A stretch of DNA of 19,447 nucleotides from JAWUWD01 sp034112085. GTDB lineage: Bacteria > Bacteroidota > Bacteroidia > Cytophagales > Cyclobacteriaceae. The notes beneath the pieces are model-generated. The model ran no database searches and was not told where the DNA came from. It saw only the letters and a list, made by a program, of their open reading frames with translations. Position numbers and translations under genes: made by a program. This document shows, piece after piece, positions 1 to 8,280 of the stretch. The stretch spans positions 1 through 19,447 of the forward strand of contig JAWUWD010000105.1 of NCBI GenBank assembly GCA_034112085.1, given 5' to 3'. Numbering within the stretch: the stretch's first letter is position 1; each line of letters begins with the position of its first letter.

Positions 1-171
1 ACGGCTCGAATCCAAGAACAATGCAATCACTATAAGGTAGATATCTTGATTTCTAAGGATACCTTTGATCTTATTTCTGATACTGACGGATTTAAACTAA
101 TACCTTTAGGAAGTATAGAATTAAGGGGGAAAAAAAGAAAAATAGACTTAAACACGATTAGCGCAGTTTGA
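1..171 (+). CDS. Class III adenylate/guanylate cyclase, C-terminal fragment (5' end outside window)
   Basis: Frame 1 is open from the first base to TGA at 169-171, giving 56 residues. It begins TARIQEQCNHYKVDILIS and ends with LGSIELRGKKRKIDL. The TAARIQ-like helix, the ILIS strand and the LG-I-LRGK--I-L tail are characteristic of the end of class III nucleotide cyclase catalytic domains, in which the sequence N-A-A-R carries active-site Asn and Arg residues. In the family the domain makes cAMP or cGMP from ATP or GTP. Here only the last quarter is visible, so the substrate and N-terminal sensor domains are unknown. The fragment is short but the motif spacing fits well. Confidence 0.75.
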   Translation, partial: TARIQEQCNHYKVDILISKDTFDLISDTDGFKLIPLGSIELRGKKRKIDLNTISAV

Positions 172-357
172 TCTTTCAATTTGAAAATACAGGAGCTAAC
201 GACAGCGATGAATAGCTGGAGTTCGATTGGTTAAGAAACTGTGGTGGCACTTGGAAAGTCCTCCACAACTAATAAATTTAATAAATGGTGTGCCTTTGAG
301 GGGAATAGTAAGTAGTGCGCTTTCTAATCCTAACTCATCATAATTTAATCATTAAAT
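172..357. other. Intergenic region, no gene seen
   Basis: No convincing coding frame lies between the cyclase stop and the SdpI-like gene. A weak dyad pairs GTGG near 241 with CCAC near 263. A TAAATTTG string at 353-360 matches the Bacteroidota -7 consensus but ends only 6 bases before the next ATG and has no -33 partner. Confidence 0.4.
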
Positions 358-366
358 TTGATTGAT

Positions 367-716
367 ATGGACGATTTTATATTAATACAGCTGGCACTTG
401 GCCCGCTTATGTTGGTGCTGTCAATTTTATTTAAACTATTTTCTCCGAATAGTATCAATCGTTTCTATGGATATAGAACATCGAGATCAATGAAGTCTTC
501 TGAATCTTGGAATTTCGCGAATAAACTTAGTTCTAGCTTATTCTTGTATGCTAGTATAACCACCATTTTGGTTCAAATCATCTTCTATCTGCCCCTTTCC
601 AAAGACAACCTCAGATGTATAGTGCCGTTGCACTAGTCACGCTAATGATTGGAATAATACCGATTACAGAAGTGCAGCTTCGAAAGAAATTTGACAACAA
701 TGGAGTTGCTCGATAA
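367..716 (+). pseudogene. SdpI-like membrane protein, frameshifted
   Basis: The first frame starts at ATG 367 and reads a hydrophobic helix, then INRFYGYRTSRSMKSSESWNFAN, then a second helix, and stops at 636. The N-x-x-x-GYRT-x-x-SMK-x-x-x-W-x-x-AN signature belongs to the short SdpI/YhfL-like family of membrane proteins; SdpI itself gives immunity to the SDP toxin in Bacillus. From about 609 the family sequence continues in another frame: a third helix (SAVALVTLMIGIIPITE) and an LRKKFDNNG tail ending with TAA at 714-716. The span is 350 bases, one short of 117 codons, so a single-base deletion near 606-616 restores a normal 116-residue protein. It could be a real mutation or a sequencing error. 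A TTG at 358 could also start the frame, but ATG 367 fits better. Confidence 0.75.
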
Positions 717-791
717 GAAATGTATGCTCAACCTCTATGCATCTTAAAAATTCGCAATGAAAGACATTTTCTTGCCCAAACAGGACATTGA

Positions 792-1466
792 ATGAAAACA
801 GCAATCATATTAATCACCGTATCTTTTATGTCAAATAGTATTAGCGCACAAGAGTCTATGAAAAAGATATACTTAGAAGAGGGATCAGTCAGTAGTATAA
901 AACATAACGACTTAAATCTAAGCACTCTACTTCAGGTCTATGATGAGAAATCAGCCGGCCATTTAATTGGAGACATCTATCTCCGAGTTGACAATAAGGG
1001 TGAGTCCATAGCGGAATTTTATATTGCTCATGATCAGTCAACAAAAGAATACTATACCAAAATATATAAAAATTACTTACTGACTTTCATGATTCAAGAT
1101 AACAACCAATATCTAATCATAGAACAAGCGGAATTTGGAAAAGTATTTGCATTATTGAATAATAGCAGATCAACTATAGGTAGTAAAGATGATTTAGTAG
1201 AAATAGAAATTACAGATTTTACACATGAATGGGGATACCATGCCCCTCCAGGAGTTGAAAACAGAGCCTATTTTAGTGACGTGCATTATACCTTACAGAT
1301 AAACGTAAGAGATGTTATAAAAAGCTTCAGCTTTTCAAGCTCTAATGTCGGAGATGGTTTCGCTATTGACATAGGCGATTATAGCCTGTTAATTCTATCT
1401 GATTTGTATAAAAACTCATCGTGCCTAATTGAGATGAGAATTAACAAAAAAGAAAATGACGAATGA
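792..1466 (+). CDS. Secreted protein of unknown function
   Basis: This encodes 224 residues. The N-terminus (MKTAIILITVSFMSNSISAQ) is a signal peptide with likely cleavage after SA at about residue 19, so the product should be exported. The mature part is rich in alternating hydrophobic and polar stretches (for example HLIGDIYLRVDN and YFSDVHYTLQINVRD) that suggest beta structure. No catalytic motif, Cys pattern, repeat or C-terminal sorting domain is visible, and I do not recognise the family. It stands alone apart from a tiny ORF whose ATG overlaps its stop codon (ATGA at 1463-1466). Confidence 0.7.
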   Translation: MKTAIILITVSFMSNSISAQESMKKIYLEEGSVSSIKHNDLNLSTLLQVYDEKSAGHLIGDIYLRVDNKGESIAEFYIAHDQSTKEYYTKIYKNYLLTFMIQDNNQYLIIEQAEFGKVFALLNNSRSTIGSKDDLVEIEITDFTHEWGYHAPPGVENRAYFSDVHYTLQINVRDVIKSFSFSSSNVGDGFAIDIGDYSLLILSDLYKNSSCLIEMRINKKENDE

Positions 1467-1540
1467 AAAATAGTAAAAACATCATTCGCCTTTTATGTGT
1501 ATTTCTGATTTTAGTTGGATGCACGTCAATTAAAAATTGA
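1463..1540 (+). CDS. Tiny lipoprotein-like ORF (25 aa)
   Basis: ATG at 1463 overlaps the TGA of the upstream gene (ATGA), an arrangement typical of translational coupling. The 25 residues consist of a charged start (MKNSKNIIR), a hydrophobic core and an LVGC lipobox, then only five more residues (TSIKN) before TGA at 1540. So it reads as a complete lipoprotein signal peptide with almost no mature domain. It may be the stump of a lipoprotein gene cut by a deletion, or a genuine micro-lipoprotein. The clean signal peptide supports it, but the length keeps confidence low. Confidence 0.35.
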   Translation: MKNSKNIIRLLCVFLILVGCTSIKN

Positions 1541-1782
1541 CCTAGTTGAAAAGGCTGTTTGGGAATAAAAATGTTCAGAATACTCAATATTAAACTCAGT
1601 ACAACACCTTGCAAAGGCTAATGGTTTGTGCATCTTTGAAAGATGGCAACTTTTGAATTCGACAGATGTTTGTTCGAAAGGATTGTGGTTTTTTCACTGT
1701 ACTACGTTTCATACACAAGATCAGCTATAACCTGCCGAACCTTGACACTTGATAATTAACCGTTATTACTATTTCAATTAAA
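1541..1782. other. Intergenic leader of the methyltransferase gene
   Basis: No gene seen in about 240 bases. A 6-bp hairpin (CATCTT/AAGATG) lies near 1629-1643. TTGACA at 1742-1747 lies 41 bases before the ATG, but no clean TAnnTTTG element follows it, so the promoter is not located. Confidence 0.3.
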
Positions 1783-3405
1783 ATGGATACCAAACAAAAA
1801 ACATCATTAAGAAGTAGACTATTTCGTCATCTAGATGGCATTGTCATAGCTCCGACTGCTTACACCTTGAAGAAAAATGGTGTGACGGATTTTTTACTTG
1901 AGAACAAAAAAGCATCGTTAAAAGATCTTGCCATAAAATTCAAAGCCAATGAAGGCTATTTGAATGTTGCTCTTAGGGGGCTGTGTTCACAAGGATGGCT
2001 TGCTCAAAACATTGACAATCAGAATGATTTGGTTACCTATGAAACTAATAGTGAATCAGAAATAGCCTTCAAATATTTTCATCTTTATGAAGATGTCGTG
2101 GACTTATTACAAATGTCCGAGAATTACCATCAAAGAAAATTTGAAATCGAACCATTCTTGAAGCTAAAGAGTATTTACGAAAAGCATAAAATCAATTATG
2201 GAATTGAACTTTCTGAAAACAAGTCCGAAAGAAATATTCAAGAGCAAATTTTAACCCACATTGAAGGGATCATAGTAGGGCCTACAGTAGTTCATCTGGG
2301 CATGACTGGAATGTTTCATAAATATTTTATGGAGTCCAGATTCCGGTCAGAAGAGTTTCATGAAAACCATCAAGATTTTGACCAGTTGCTCAAGCTATTA
2401 GCAGACCTTGGTTGGTTTAACGTCAAAAATGGCTCATACGAATTTAACGAAATAGGTTTGTTTTTCGCAAAAAGAGCCAGTGCCTATGGAGTGACAGTGT
2501 CTTATATTCCAACACTTAGGAAATTGGACAATCTAATATTTGGTGATCCACTAATCCTTAAAAATACAGAAGCCGAATCTAAGGAAATCCATGTTGATAG
2601 AGAGATGAATATCTGGGGAAGCGGTGGTGCCCATAGTTCATACTTTAAGGTAGTGGATGAAATCATAATAGATCTTTTCAATAAACCAATAGAAGAGCAG
2701 CCAAAGGGCATACTTGATATGGGCTGTGGTAATGGCGCATTTCTAAAGCATTTGTTTTCAGTTATTGAAAATCAAACCCTTCGAGGAACTATTTTAGATG
2801 AATACCCTTTAACGATAATTGGGGCAGACTATAATGAGGCAGCTTTAAAAGTTTCTAGAGCCAATCTAATCCAAGCCGATATCTGGGCGAAAATCATTTG
2901 GGGTGACATTGGGAATCCAGCGCTATTAGCCAAAGACCTGAAAGATAATTACGATGTGGAATTGGAAAGTTTACTTAACGTAAGAACCTTTTTGGATCAT
3001 AATAGAATTTGGGAAAAGCCCAACAGTAGTGGCTCAAGAGTTAGTTCATCAACTGGCGCATATGCCTATCAAGGAAATAAGCTCGAAAACAATTTAGTAG
3101 CAGAATCACTAAAAGAGCATATTGAAAAATGGACTCCATATGTTGGAAAGTTCGGTTTACTACTGATTGAATTACATACGGTAAAACCAGAATTGGTTGC
3201 TCAAAATATAGGGAAAACAGCCGCCACAGCGTATGACTTAACACACGGGTATTCAGATCAGTATATACTTGAAGTAGACGAGTTTTTGAGCCTAATTCAA
3301 GAAGCTGGTTTGACCCCAGACATGAGTAAATTCAAAAAGTTTCCAAATTCCGATATTGCAACAGTCTCAATTAGTTTATTGAAATCGACAAGTGTTAATG
3401 TATAG
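1783..3405 (+). CDS. SAM-dependent methyltransferase with duplicated N-terminal helical module
   Basis: This encodes 540 residues. The C-terminal half holds a class I SAM-binding fold: motif I is ILDMGCGNGAF (residues 310-320), and an acidic residue ending strand 2 is D349 in IIGADYN. Upstream are two related modules: HLDGIVIAPT at 16-25 and HIEGIIVGPT at 159-168. Each is followed by a G-x-x-x-x-x-(F/Y) helix and a region ending in GWL or GWF, resembling the winged-helix dimerisation domain of O-methyltransferases. The protein is longer than simple O-methyltransferases (about 340 residues). The layout is reminiscent of methyltransferases tied to polyketide or natural-product pathways (AprA-type), but no such genes are next to it, so the substrate is unknown. 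The gene is monocistronic and its stop lies inside a terminator-like hairpin. Confidence 0.8.
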   Translation: MDTKQKTSLRSRLFRHLDGIVIAPTAYTLKKNGVTDFLLENKKASLKDLAIKFKANEGYLNVALRGLCSQGWLAQNIDNQNDLVTYETNSESEIAFKYFHLYEDVVDLLQMSENYHQRKFEIEPFLKLKSIYEKHKINYGIELSENKSERNIQEQILTHIEGIIVGPTVVHLGMTGMFHKYFMESRFRSEEFHENHQDFDQLLKLLADLGWFNVKNGSYEFNEIGLFFAKRASAYGVTVSYIPTLRKLDNLIFGDPLILKNTEAESKEIHVDREMNIWGSGGAHSSYFKVVDEIIIDLFNKPIEEQPKGILDMGCGNGAFLKHLFSVIENQTLRGTILDEYPLTIIGADYNEAALKVSRANLIQADIWAKIIWGDIGNPALLAKDLKDNYDVELESLLNVRTFLDHNRIWEKPNSSGSRVSSSTGAYAYQGNKLENNLVAESLKEHIEKWTPYVGKFGLLLIELHTVKPELVAQNIGKTAATAYDLTHGYSDQYILEVDEFLSLIQEAGLTPDMSKFKKFPNSDIATVSISLLKSTSVNV

Positions 3406-3430
3406 CGCATCAAAGCGCGCTATACATTAA
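3395..3430 (+). terminator. Perfect 14-bp hairpin over the methyltransferase stop codon
   Basis: Left arm 3395-3408 (TTAATGTATAGCGC) pairs perfectly with 3417-3430 around an 8-base loop. The TAG stop at 3403-3405 is inside the left arm. There is no long T tract after it, so termination by this hairpin alone is less certain than for the next one. Confidence 0.6.
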
Positions 3431-3437
3431 ACAAATT

Positions 3438-3474
3438 ATAAAGGCTATTGAAATTATATTTCAATAGCCTTTAT
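3438..3474. terminator. Perfect 17-bp bidirectional terminator between convergent genes
   Basis: Left arm 3438-3454 (ATAAAGGCTATTGAAAT) pairs perfectly with 3458-3474; the loop is TAT. The right arm overlaps the stop codon of the minus-strand YceI-like gene (3471-3473). It lies between two convergent genes, so it should serve both. Confidence 0.8.
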
Positions 3475-4106
3475 ATCAAGAGGTTTTCTATCTTCATATT
3501 GATATGCATCCATTTAGTGGAAATATCCTCCGATCTGCCGTTGACGATCTTATCGTAGTCAATTCCCCAATCAAAGAGATTCATTTGACCTTCGAGAACG
3601 AGTGAACTAGTCATTGTCTCTTTTGGATCTCTAATCCCTGTCACAAATAACTTCACCTCTTTTTCGATTCCCTTTATTGACATTTTACCGTTGACTTGAT
3701 ACCAATCCAACCCCATCGTATAAACATGAGTAGACCTGAAGGTAATTTTCTCATTATTCTCACCAATAAATAGACCAGGTGTTTTAATTCTCTTTGTTAA
3801 GTCTGCTCCTCGACAAACGTTAAAAGAATTAGGGTTGACTTCAAACGAAATCTTCATATTCTCTAAAGGATTCCCTAAGTCACCTCTTCTAGGAACACTT
3901 ACTTTTAAATCATCTACAATCCCAGCAAATGGTGTGCTACAATGTCCATGCGTCACAAATAGATTAATAGTTTGATTATGTTCATTCTCCAATGCAAGAA
4001 AGGCTTTGTTTTCTTTATCTATCGAGGTGCTTTTAGAAAAAGCACTAGCTACTAGTATGATGATCAATACGGAAAATGACAAGGCAATATATTTGATTCT
4101 TTTCAT
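3471..4106 (-). CDS. YceI-like family exported protein
   Basis: This encodes 211 residues. An N-terminal hydrophobic segment (residues 5-22) is a signal peptide or membrane anchor. The C-terminal half carries the YceI-type pattern: VNGKMSIKGIEKEVKLFVTG (about 139-158), matching the G-x-L-x-I-x-G-x-x-K-x-x-x-L-x-V strand pair, then a second strand block (EGQMNLFDWGIDYD). Family members form a lipocalin-like barrel that binds isoprenoid or other amphiphilic ligands in the periplasm. The middle region has two cysteines (in HGHCSTP and NVCRG) that could form a disulfide; this is inference. The start chosen gives an immediate KR-rich n-region. The gene is monocistronic and converges on the methyltransferase gene. 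Confidence 0.75.
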   Translation of the reverse strand: MKRIKYIALSFSVLIIILVASAFSKSTSIDKENKAFLALENEHNQTINLFVTHGHCSTPFAGIVDDLKVSVPRRGDLGNPLENMKISFEVNPNSFNVCRGADLTKRIKTPGLFIGENNEKITFRSTHVYTMGLDWYQVNGKMSIKGIEKEVKLFVTGIRDPKETMTSSLVLEGQMNLFDWGIDYDKIVNGRSEDISTKWMHINMKIENLLI

Positions 4107-4410
4107 GGTATATATTTAATATTTCCACGAATATATAGTAGGTCTAGTACCAAGTCTGTTAACCAAATGTAAAACAGTGTAAAAGAAGTGTGAAAAAAAT
4201 CAGAATAGGCCTGTGCGACTTATAAGGTCACTTTACCTTTTGCTATATGACAAGAGTATTGAAGATTAAGTCTCTGCATTGATCGACAAGAAGGAGAATG
4301 CATTGGATAATAAATTTGACTTCATAAATTCACGAGCCTTAGACAAACTTCGTTAAAGTCTAGGGCATGTCACCCCCACTTATGATAAATACAACAGATT
4401 GTCCCGAAGA
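4107..4410. other. Intergenic region with possible gene debris and a terminator
   Basis: About 300 bases between the divergently placed start of the YceI-like gene and the end of mutS2. It holds a coding-looking plus-strand fragment at 4270-4356 that reads SALIDKKENALDNKFDFINS and then RALDKLR before TAA, with no start codon and a stop just upstream. An MTRVLKIKSLH stretch from the ATG near 4247 precedes it in another frame. This may be the remains of a small gene. The mutS2 terminator candidate overlaps its end. Confidence 0.3.
4336..4366 (-). terminator. Candidate terminator downstream of mutS2
   Basis: GCCTTAGAC (4336-4344) pairs with GTCTAGGGC (4358-4366), nine pairs with one G-T wobble, around a 13-base loop that can pair further (AAC/GTT). 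It lies 45-75 bases past the mutS2 stop. No clear T tract follows on the minus strand. Confidence 0.45.
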
Positions 4411-6801
4411 CTATTTAAAAGTTACTACTGTAATCCCTGAACCACCTTGTTCGATATGCTCATCTTTAAAAGAAGCCACTTGTGGCTCTTCTTTGAGTCG
4501 TTGACGGATGATATCTCTTAGCACTCCGTGCCCCGTTCCGTGCAGTATCTTCACCTCCATCATCCCAAACATGACCGCTTCATCGATGAATTGCTCAACA
4601 ATCGCTAAAATTTCTTCTGCACGCTTTCCCCGAACATCTATTCTCGACTTGAAGTTGGCATTCCTTTGATTGAGATTGATCCCTTTAAGGCTTTCTTTCC
4701 GTTTTTCTTTACGCAGACTTTTCACAGCAGTGTGCAGTACTTTTTCCAAACGATTTCGCTTGATATTGGATTTTAGTTCTCCAATCACCACTTCTAGGTC
4801 TTTGCCCTTCTCTCCGACAACTTGACCCACTACTCCCTGTCCGATAAGTCTTACATGATCTCCTATGACGATCACTCCCCCTACGACCTTGAGCTCTGGA
4901 TCTATTTTCTTTACCTTTTCTGGCTTGACCTTATCTTTTAGCGCAGCTAGTTTTGTTCTGACTTGTTGGGTCTCCTTCTTCTCTGCCTTGTTCTCTTTTA
5001 TGTGACGGATCGTCTTTTCGATTTCCCTATTGGTATCAGAGAGTAGCTTAGCCGCCTCCTCCTTTGCTTGATTAAGGATTTCCTTTTTCTTTCCAGTAAT
5101 GTTAGTGTTGACCTCCTCGTACTTTTCAAGTTCTCGCTTGAGAGATCGTTCTTTTTCCTTTAAAGAACGTTCGCGATTATTGACACGTAATTTGTCACGC
5201 TCTAAGTCACGAAGCAGCTTGTCCATATCCGTATGTTCTCTACCTAACAGCTCTTTCGCATGCTCTATCACCGTATTTGATAAACCAATTTTTCGAGCGA
5301 TCTCCAATGCAAATGAACTTCCAGGTTTTCCTATCTCTAGCATGTAGTACGGAGCTAGTTTCTGTACATCAAAACGCATCGCCCCATTCTGTACGCCTTC
5401 GGTACGTTCTGCAAATTGCTTGAGGTTGCTATAATGTGTAGTGATCACACCAAATGCCCCTATCCCTACCAATTCTTTCAATATTGATTCAGCTATCGCT
5501 CCACCAAACTGAGGCTCTGTTCCCGTACCAAACTCATCGATAAGCACCAAGCTCTTTTCAGATGAATTTTTCACTACAAACTTCATATTGGTCAGGTGAG
5601 AACTGTACGTACTCAGGTCATTCTCGATCGACTGTTCATCCCCAATATCGATAAATATATCTTTGAAAACCCCAACTTTAGAATCAGCATTCAAAGGGAC
5701 CAAGAGGCCACATTGTACCATGTATTGAAGTAGCCCCACTGTTTTTAAGCAAACGGATTTCCCTCCAGCATTAGGCCCTGAGATCAACAATACTTTGTGC
5801 GTGCTGTCTATGGATATGTTTAAGGGTACTACTGGTTTATTGAGTGCTTGGTGTGCCAAAAACAACAATGGATGCCTAGCATTCTCCCAATTGATAATAG
5901 GCTGATTCACCAATGAAGGTAACTCCGCTCCCAGTGTAATAGCAAAACGCGCCTTCGCTCTCACGAAATCTATCACGCCAAGAAACCTATAAGCCCTCTC
6001 TAGAGGTTCTATCTGTTCTCTAATGTAATTGGTGAGAACCGTCAAGAGTTTCACAATCTCTCTGCGCTCAGCATACTCCAGTTCTCTTATTTTGTTATTA
6101 CCCTCTAGTACTTCGGCAGGCTCTAAGAATACGGTCTGTCCAGTGGAAGATTCCGCATGAATAAATCCTTTCACCCTTCGCTTATGCTCTGCATTGAGTG
6201 GAATCACCATTCGCCCATCCCTTACGGTAAGAGAGGTGCCTTCTGGCACATATCCACTGTTTTTAGAAGATTTAAATATCGACTCAAGGGTCTTCCTGAG
6301 CTGTCGCTGCTCTCTGTGCATTTCCTTTCTAATGGTAGCTAGCTCCTTACTGGCATTGTCTCTGACAACTCCAGTATCATCGATGACCGCTCCAATCTGC
6401 CCAGGCAAGCCTTCATTGAGACTCAATCCGCGACTCAGTACATTGAGTGATGGGTAGTCTTCTCCTCTTGTATTTAGGAAATTGACACAGCCAATCAATG
6501 TCTCAAAAGACCTCTTGATATCCATCAGTTCTTGTTCCAATAGAAAAGAGCCAACTGTTTTAGCCTTTTTCAGAGAGGGCGTGACATCTAGGTAATATGC
6601 CCCAGGAAAGTTTTCTCCAGTAGTCAGTATTTCTTTAAACTCTGCTGTTTGGAGGAGTAGCGGCTTGAGTTTGTCATATTGATTGACATAGCTCATATTA
6701 CCAACATACCTTTCTCCGAGTGGAGAGAGGCACAATTTCAATAAGTGTTCTTTGATTGTGTCAAAGCCTAGCTTAGACTCAATGTTTTCTGGATAAAGCA
6801 C
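4411..6801 (-). CDS. mutS2: MutS2 family ATPase/endonuclease (Smr domain)
   Basis: This encodes 796 residues, the usual length for MutS2. The N-terminal lever/clamp region (1-300) lacks the mismatch-recognition domain of MutS. The ABC ATPase core has Walker A GPNAGGKS (342-349) and Walker B LVLIDEFGTGTEP with D422/E423. A long charged coiled coil covers about 515-610. A basic-linker/KOW-like part follows, and a C-terminal Smr domain has IDVRGKRAEE (721-730) and the HGTGHG nuclease motif (754-759). In other bacteria MutS2 suppresses recombination or, as RqcU, acts on stalled or collided ribosomes; the sequence does not say which applies here. The upstream DUF4296 lipoprotein gene is 3 bases away, so they share a transcript. 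All key residues look intact. Confidence 0.97.
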   Translation of the reverse strand: MLYPENIESKLGFDTIKEHLLKLCLSPLGERYVGNMSYVNQYDKLKPLLLQTAEFKEILTTGENFPGAYYLDVTPSLKKAKTVGSFLLEQELMDIKRSFETLIGCVNFLNTRGEDYPSLNVLSRGLSLNEGLPGQIGAVIDDTGVVRDNASKELATIRKEMHREQRQLRKTLESIFKSSKNSGYVPEGTSLTVRDGRMVIPLNAEHKRRVKGFIHAESSTGQTVFLEPAEVLEGNNKIRELEYAERREIVKLLTVLTNYIREQIEPLERAYRFLGVIDFVRAKARFAITLGAELPSLVNQPIINWENARHPLLFLAHQALNKPVVPLNISIDSTHKVLLISGPNAGGKSVCLKTVGLLQYMVQCGLLVPLNADSKVGVFKDIFIDIGDEQSIENDLSTYSSHLTNMKFVVKNSSEKSLVLIDEFGTGTEPQFGGAIAESILKELVGIGAFGVITTHYSNLKQFAERTEGVQNGAMRFDVQKLAPYYMLEIGKPGSSFALEIARKIGLSNTVIEHAKELLGREHTDMDKLLRDLERDKLRVNNRERSLKEKERSLKRELEKYEEVNTNITGKKKEILNQAKEEAAKLLSDTNREIEKTIRHIKENKAEKKETQQVRTKLAALKDKVKPEKVKKIDPELKVVGGVIVIGDHVRLIGQGVVGQVVGEKGKDLEVVIGELKSNIKRNRLEKVLHTAVKSLRKEKRKESLKGINLNQRNANFKSRIDVRGKRAEEILAIVEQFIDEAVMFGMMEVKILHGTGHGVLRDIIRQRLKEEPQVASFKDEHIEQGGSGITVVTFK

Positions 6802-6804
6802 GAA

Positions 6805-7239
6805 TTATAATTCTTTTGGAGTGATTTCCTTTAAATCTTTTTGAACGTCTAAATTTTTCAATGAGTCTTTCTCTGCTTTGTCTTTTTTATCTTTCTCCTC
6901 TTGCGCTTCAATTCTTTGAAGTCTGAGATTCAAAGTGTCTAAAATACCCTCATGTATTTCATTAAGCTCAATAGGCCGATTGAGATAGTAGCTAAGACTT
7001 TCATAGAATGCAGAGTCCTCCACGGTATGCTGCTCTAGCAAGTACTCCTGATAATAATCATATACTTCCTGAGCACTATCTGCCTTTAGACGCAAGTCAT
7101 TGACTCGAGTCTGTGCTAACTGTACATCAATTAGTACTCCAACCATACGATCCTTACTAAGGATATGATCAGGTTTACTTTGATCTCCACCACATGCTGC
7201 ACATATTACACAACCTAGAATCCACAATTTCGTTTTCAT
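6805..7239 (-). CDS. DUF4296 lipoprotein
   Basis: From ATG at 7239 this gives 144 residues. The N-terminus MKTKLWILGCVICAACGGD is a lipoprotein signal peptide with the lipobox ending at C16. Four extra residues are possible from an upstream ATG at 7251, but the shorter start gives a normal n-region. The body has the DUF4296 pattern (ILSKDRMVGVLIDVQLAQTR, then a Y-x-x-Y-L-x-x-H segment near the middle). The last 40 residues are a very charged K/E/D tail, possibly coiled coil. DUF4296 proteins are found in Bacteroidota and have no known biochemical function. It is the first gene of an operon with mutS2, only 3 bases apart; a functional link is not implied by the sequence. Confidence 0.85.
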   Translation of the reverse strand: MKTKLWILGCVICAACGGDQSKPDHILSKDRMVGVLIDVQLAQTRVNDLRLKADSAQEVYDYYQEYLLEQHTVEDSAFYESLSYYLNRPIELNEIHEGILDTLNLRLQRIEAQEEKDKKDKAEKDSLKNLDVQKDLKEITPKEL

Positions 7240-7401
7240 TTCATTAATCAATTAGTAAAACCACGCCTCTTTAAAACAATGATAACAGCGCGCTTAGATA
7301 CTGCCATTCAAAATGAATAATTGCCTCATAAATAATTAAGCAATTTTGCTGTCGCAAATTACCGCAATTTGTTCTAATTTTAAAGCCCAAAAACCATTCC
7401 A

Positions 7402-8280
7402 ATGAGGGAAATATTAAAGAAACTTAGGAAATACGAAATTCAGATCCGCAAGGCTATTAATAGCCAGATGCAGGGCGATTATCGTTCAATTTTCAAAGGA
7501 TCAGGGTTGGAATTTGACGATGTACGTGCCTATCAGTATGGTGATGATGTACGTACCATTGATTGGAATGTATCAGCCAAAGGTCATGGCACCTTCGTAA
7601 AAACATTCAAAGAGGATAAAGAACAAACCGTATTCTTTATGCTAGACGTCAGTGCATCCGAAGAGATCGGGAGTCCTGGGCAACAAAAAATTGATGTTGG
7701 TAAGGAAGTTTGTGGTGTATTGGCATTAGCCGCAGCCAAAGAATCTAGTCAAGTAGGGATGGTTTGCTTTTCTGATGAGCGTGAAGCTTATATCAAGCCA
7801 TCAAAGGGAGTGAAAAAAGCTTACGAGGTCATTTCGAGAATTTTCGCTCTAGAGCCAAAGTCTACCAAAACGGACATCAATAATGCGCTCATGTTTACGC
7901 TAAAGACCATACGTAAAAGAGCCGTGATATGTATTATCTCCGACTTCATAGATGAGGGCTATCATGCCAACCTCAAAGCAATGGCAAAGAAGCATGACTT
8001 GATTGTGATCCAAGTATCAGACAAAAGAGAAACCATGTTGCCTAAACTGGGTATCATCCCTGTGTATGATAAAGAGGAGAAGAAAATGGTGTATGTCAAT
8101 ACCTCTGCAAGTGGCTTTCGATCCAAATTGACCGACACCTTCGTCAATAAGCAGGAGGCGTTGGAAACCTTATGCAAAAAACATCAAATCAACTACTTGT
8201 CCATCGATACCAATGATGAGTATGTACCTCAGTTAATCAAACTATTCAAAATCAGAAACAAGAGCCTCAAAAGTGTATAA
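7402..8280 (+). CDS. DUF58 / von Willebrand A-like protein of the Bat cluster
   Basis: This encodes 292 residues. It has the DUF58 hallmark segment from F38 to K60 (FDDVRAYQYGDDVRTIDWN), followed by a vWA-like fold with an intact MIDAS start DVSAS (82-86) and CIISDF as the matching later strand. It is soluble, with no signal peptide or membrane segment. In Bacteroidota these proteins are encoded after the MoxR AAA ATPase and before VWA proteins of the Bat (aerotolerance) group, and they are thought to act in MoxR-assisted envelope protein maturation. Here the next ORF overlaps its stop by 8 bases. The moxR gene expected directly upstream is absent; the neighbour is the divergent DUF4296 gene. 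Confidence 0.9.
   Translation: MREILKKLRKYEIQIRKAINSQMQGDYRSIFKGSGLEFDDVRAYQYGDDVRTIDWNVSAKGHGTFVKTFKEDKEQTVFFMLDVSASEEIGSPGQQKIDVGKEVCGVLALAAAKESSQVGMVCFSDEREAYIKPSKGVKKAYEVISRIFALEPKSTKTDINNALMFTLKTIRKRAVICIISDFIDEGYHANLKAMAKKHDLIVIQVSDKRETMLPKLGIIPVYDKEEKKMVYVNTSASGFRSKLTDTFVNKQEALETLCKKHQINYLSIDTNDEYVPQLIKLFKIRNKSLKSV

Noticed and set aside
353..360. TAAATTTG as promoter of the SdpI-like gene
   Set aside because: It is only 6 bases from the ATG, and no -33 element is present; probably chance.
4270..4356. Coding-looking fragment downstream of mutS2
   Set aside because: No start codon, only 28 codons, and no known family; described only as possible debris in the gap entry.
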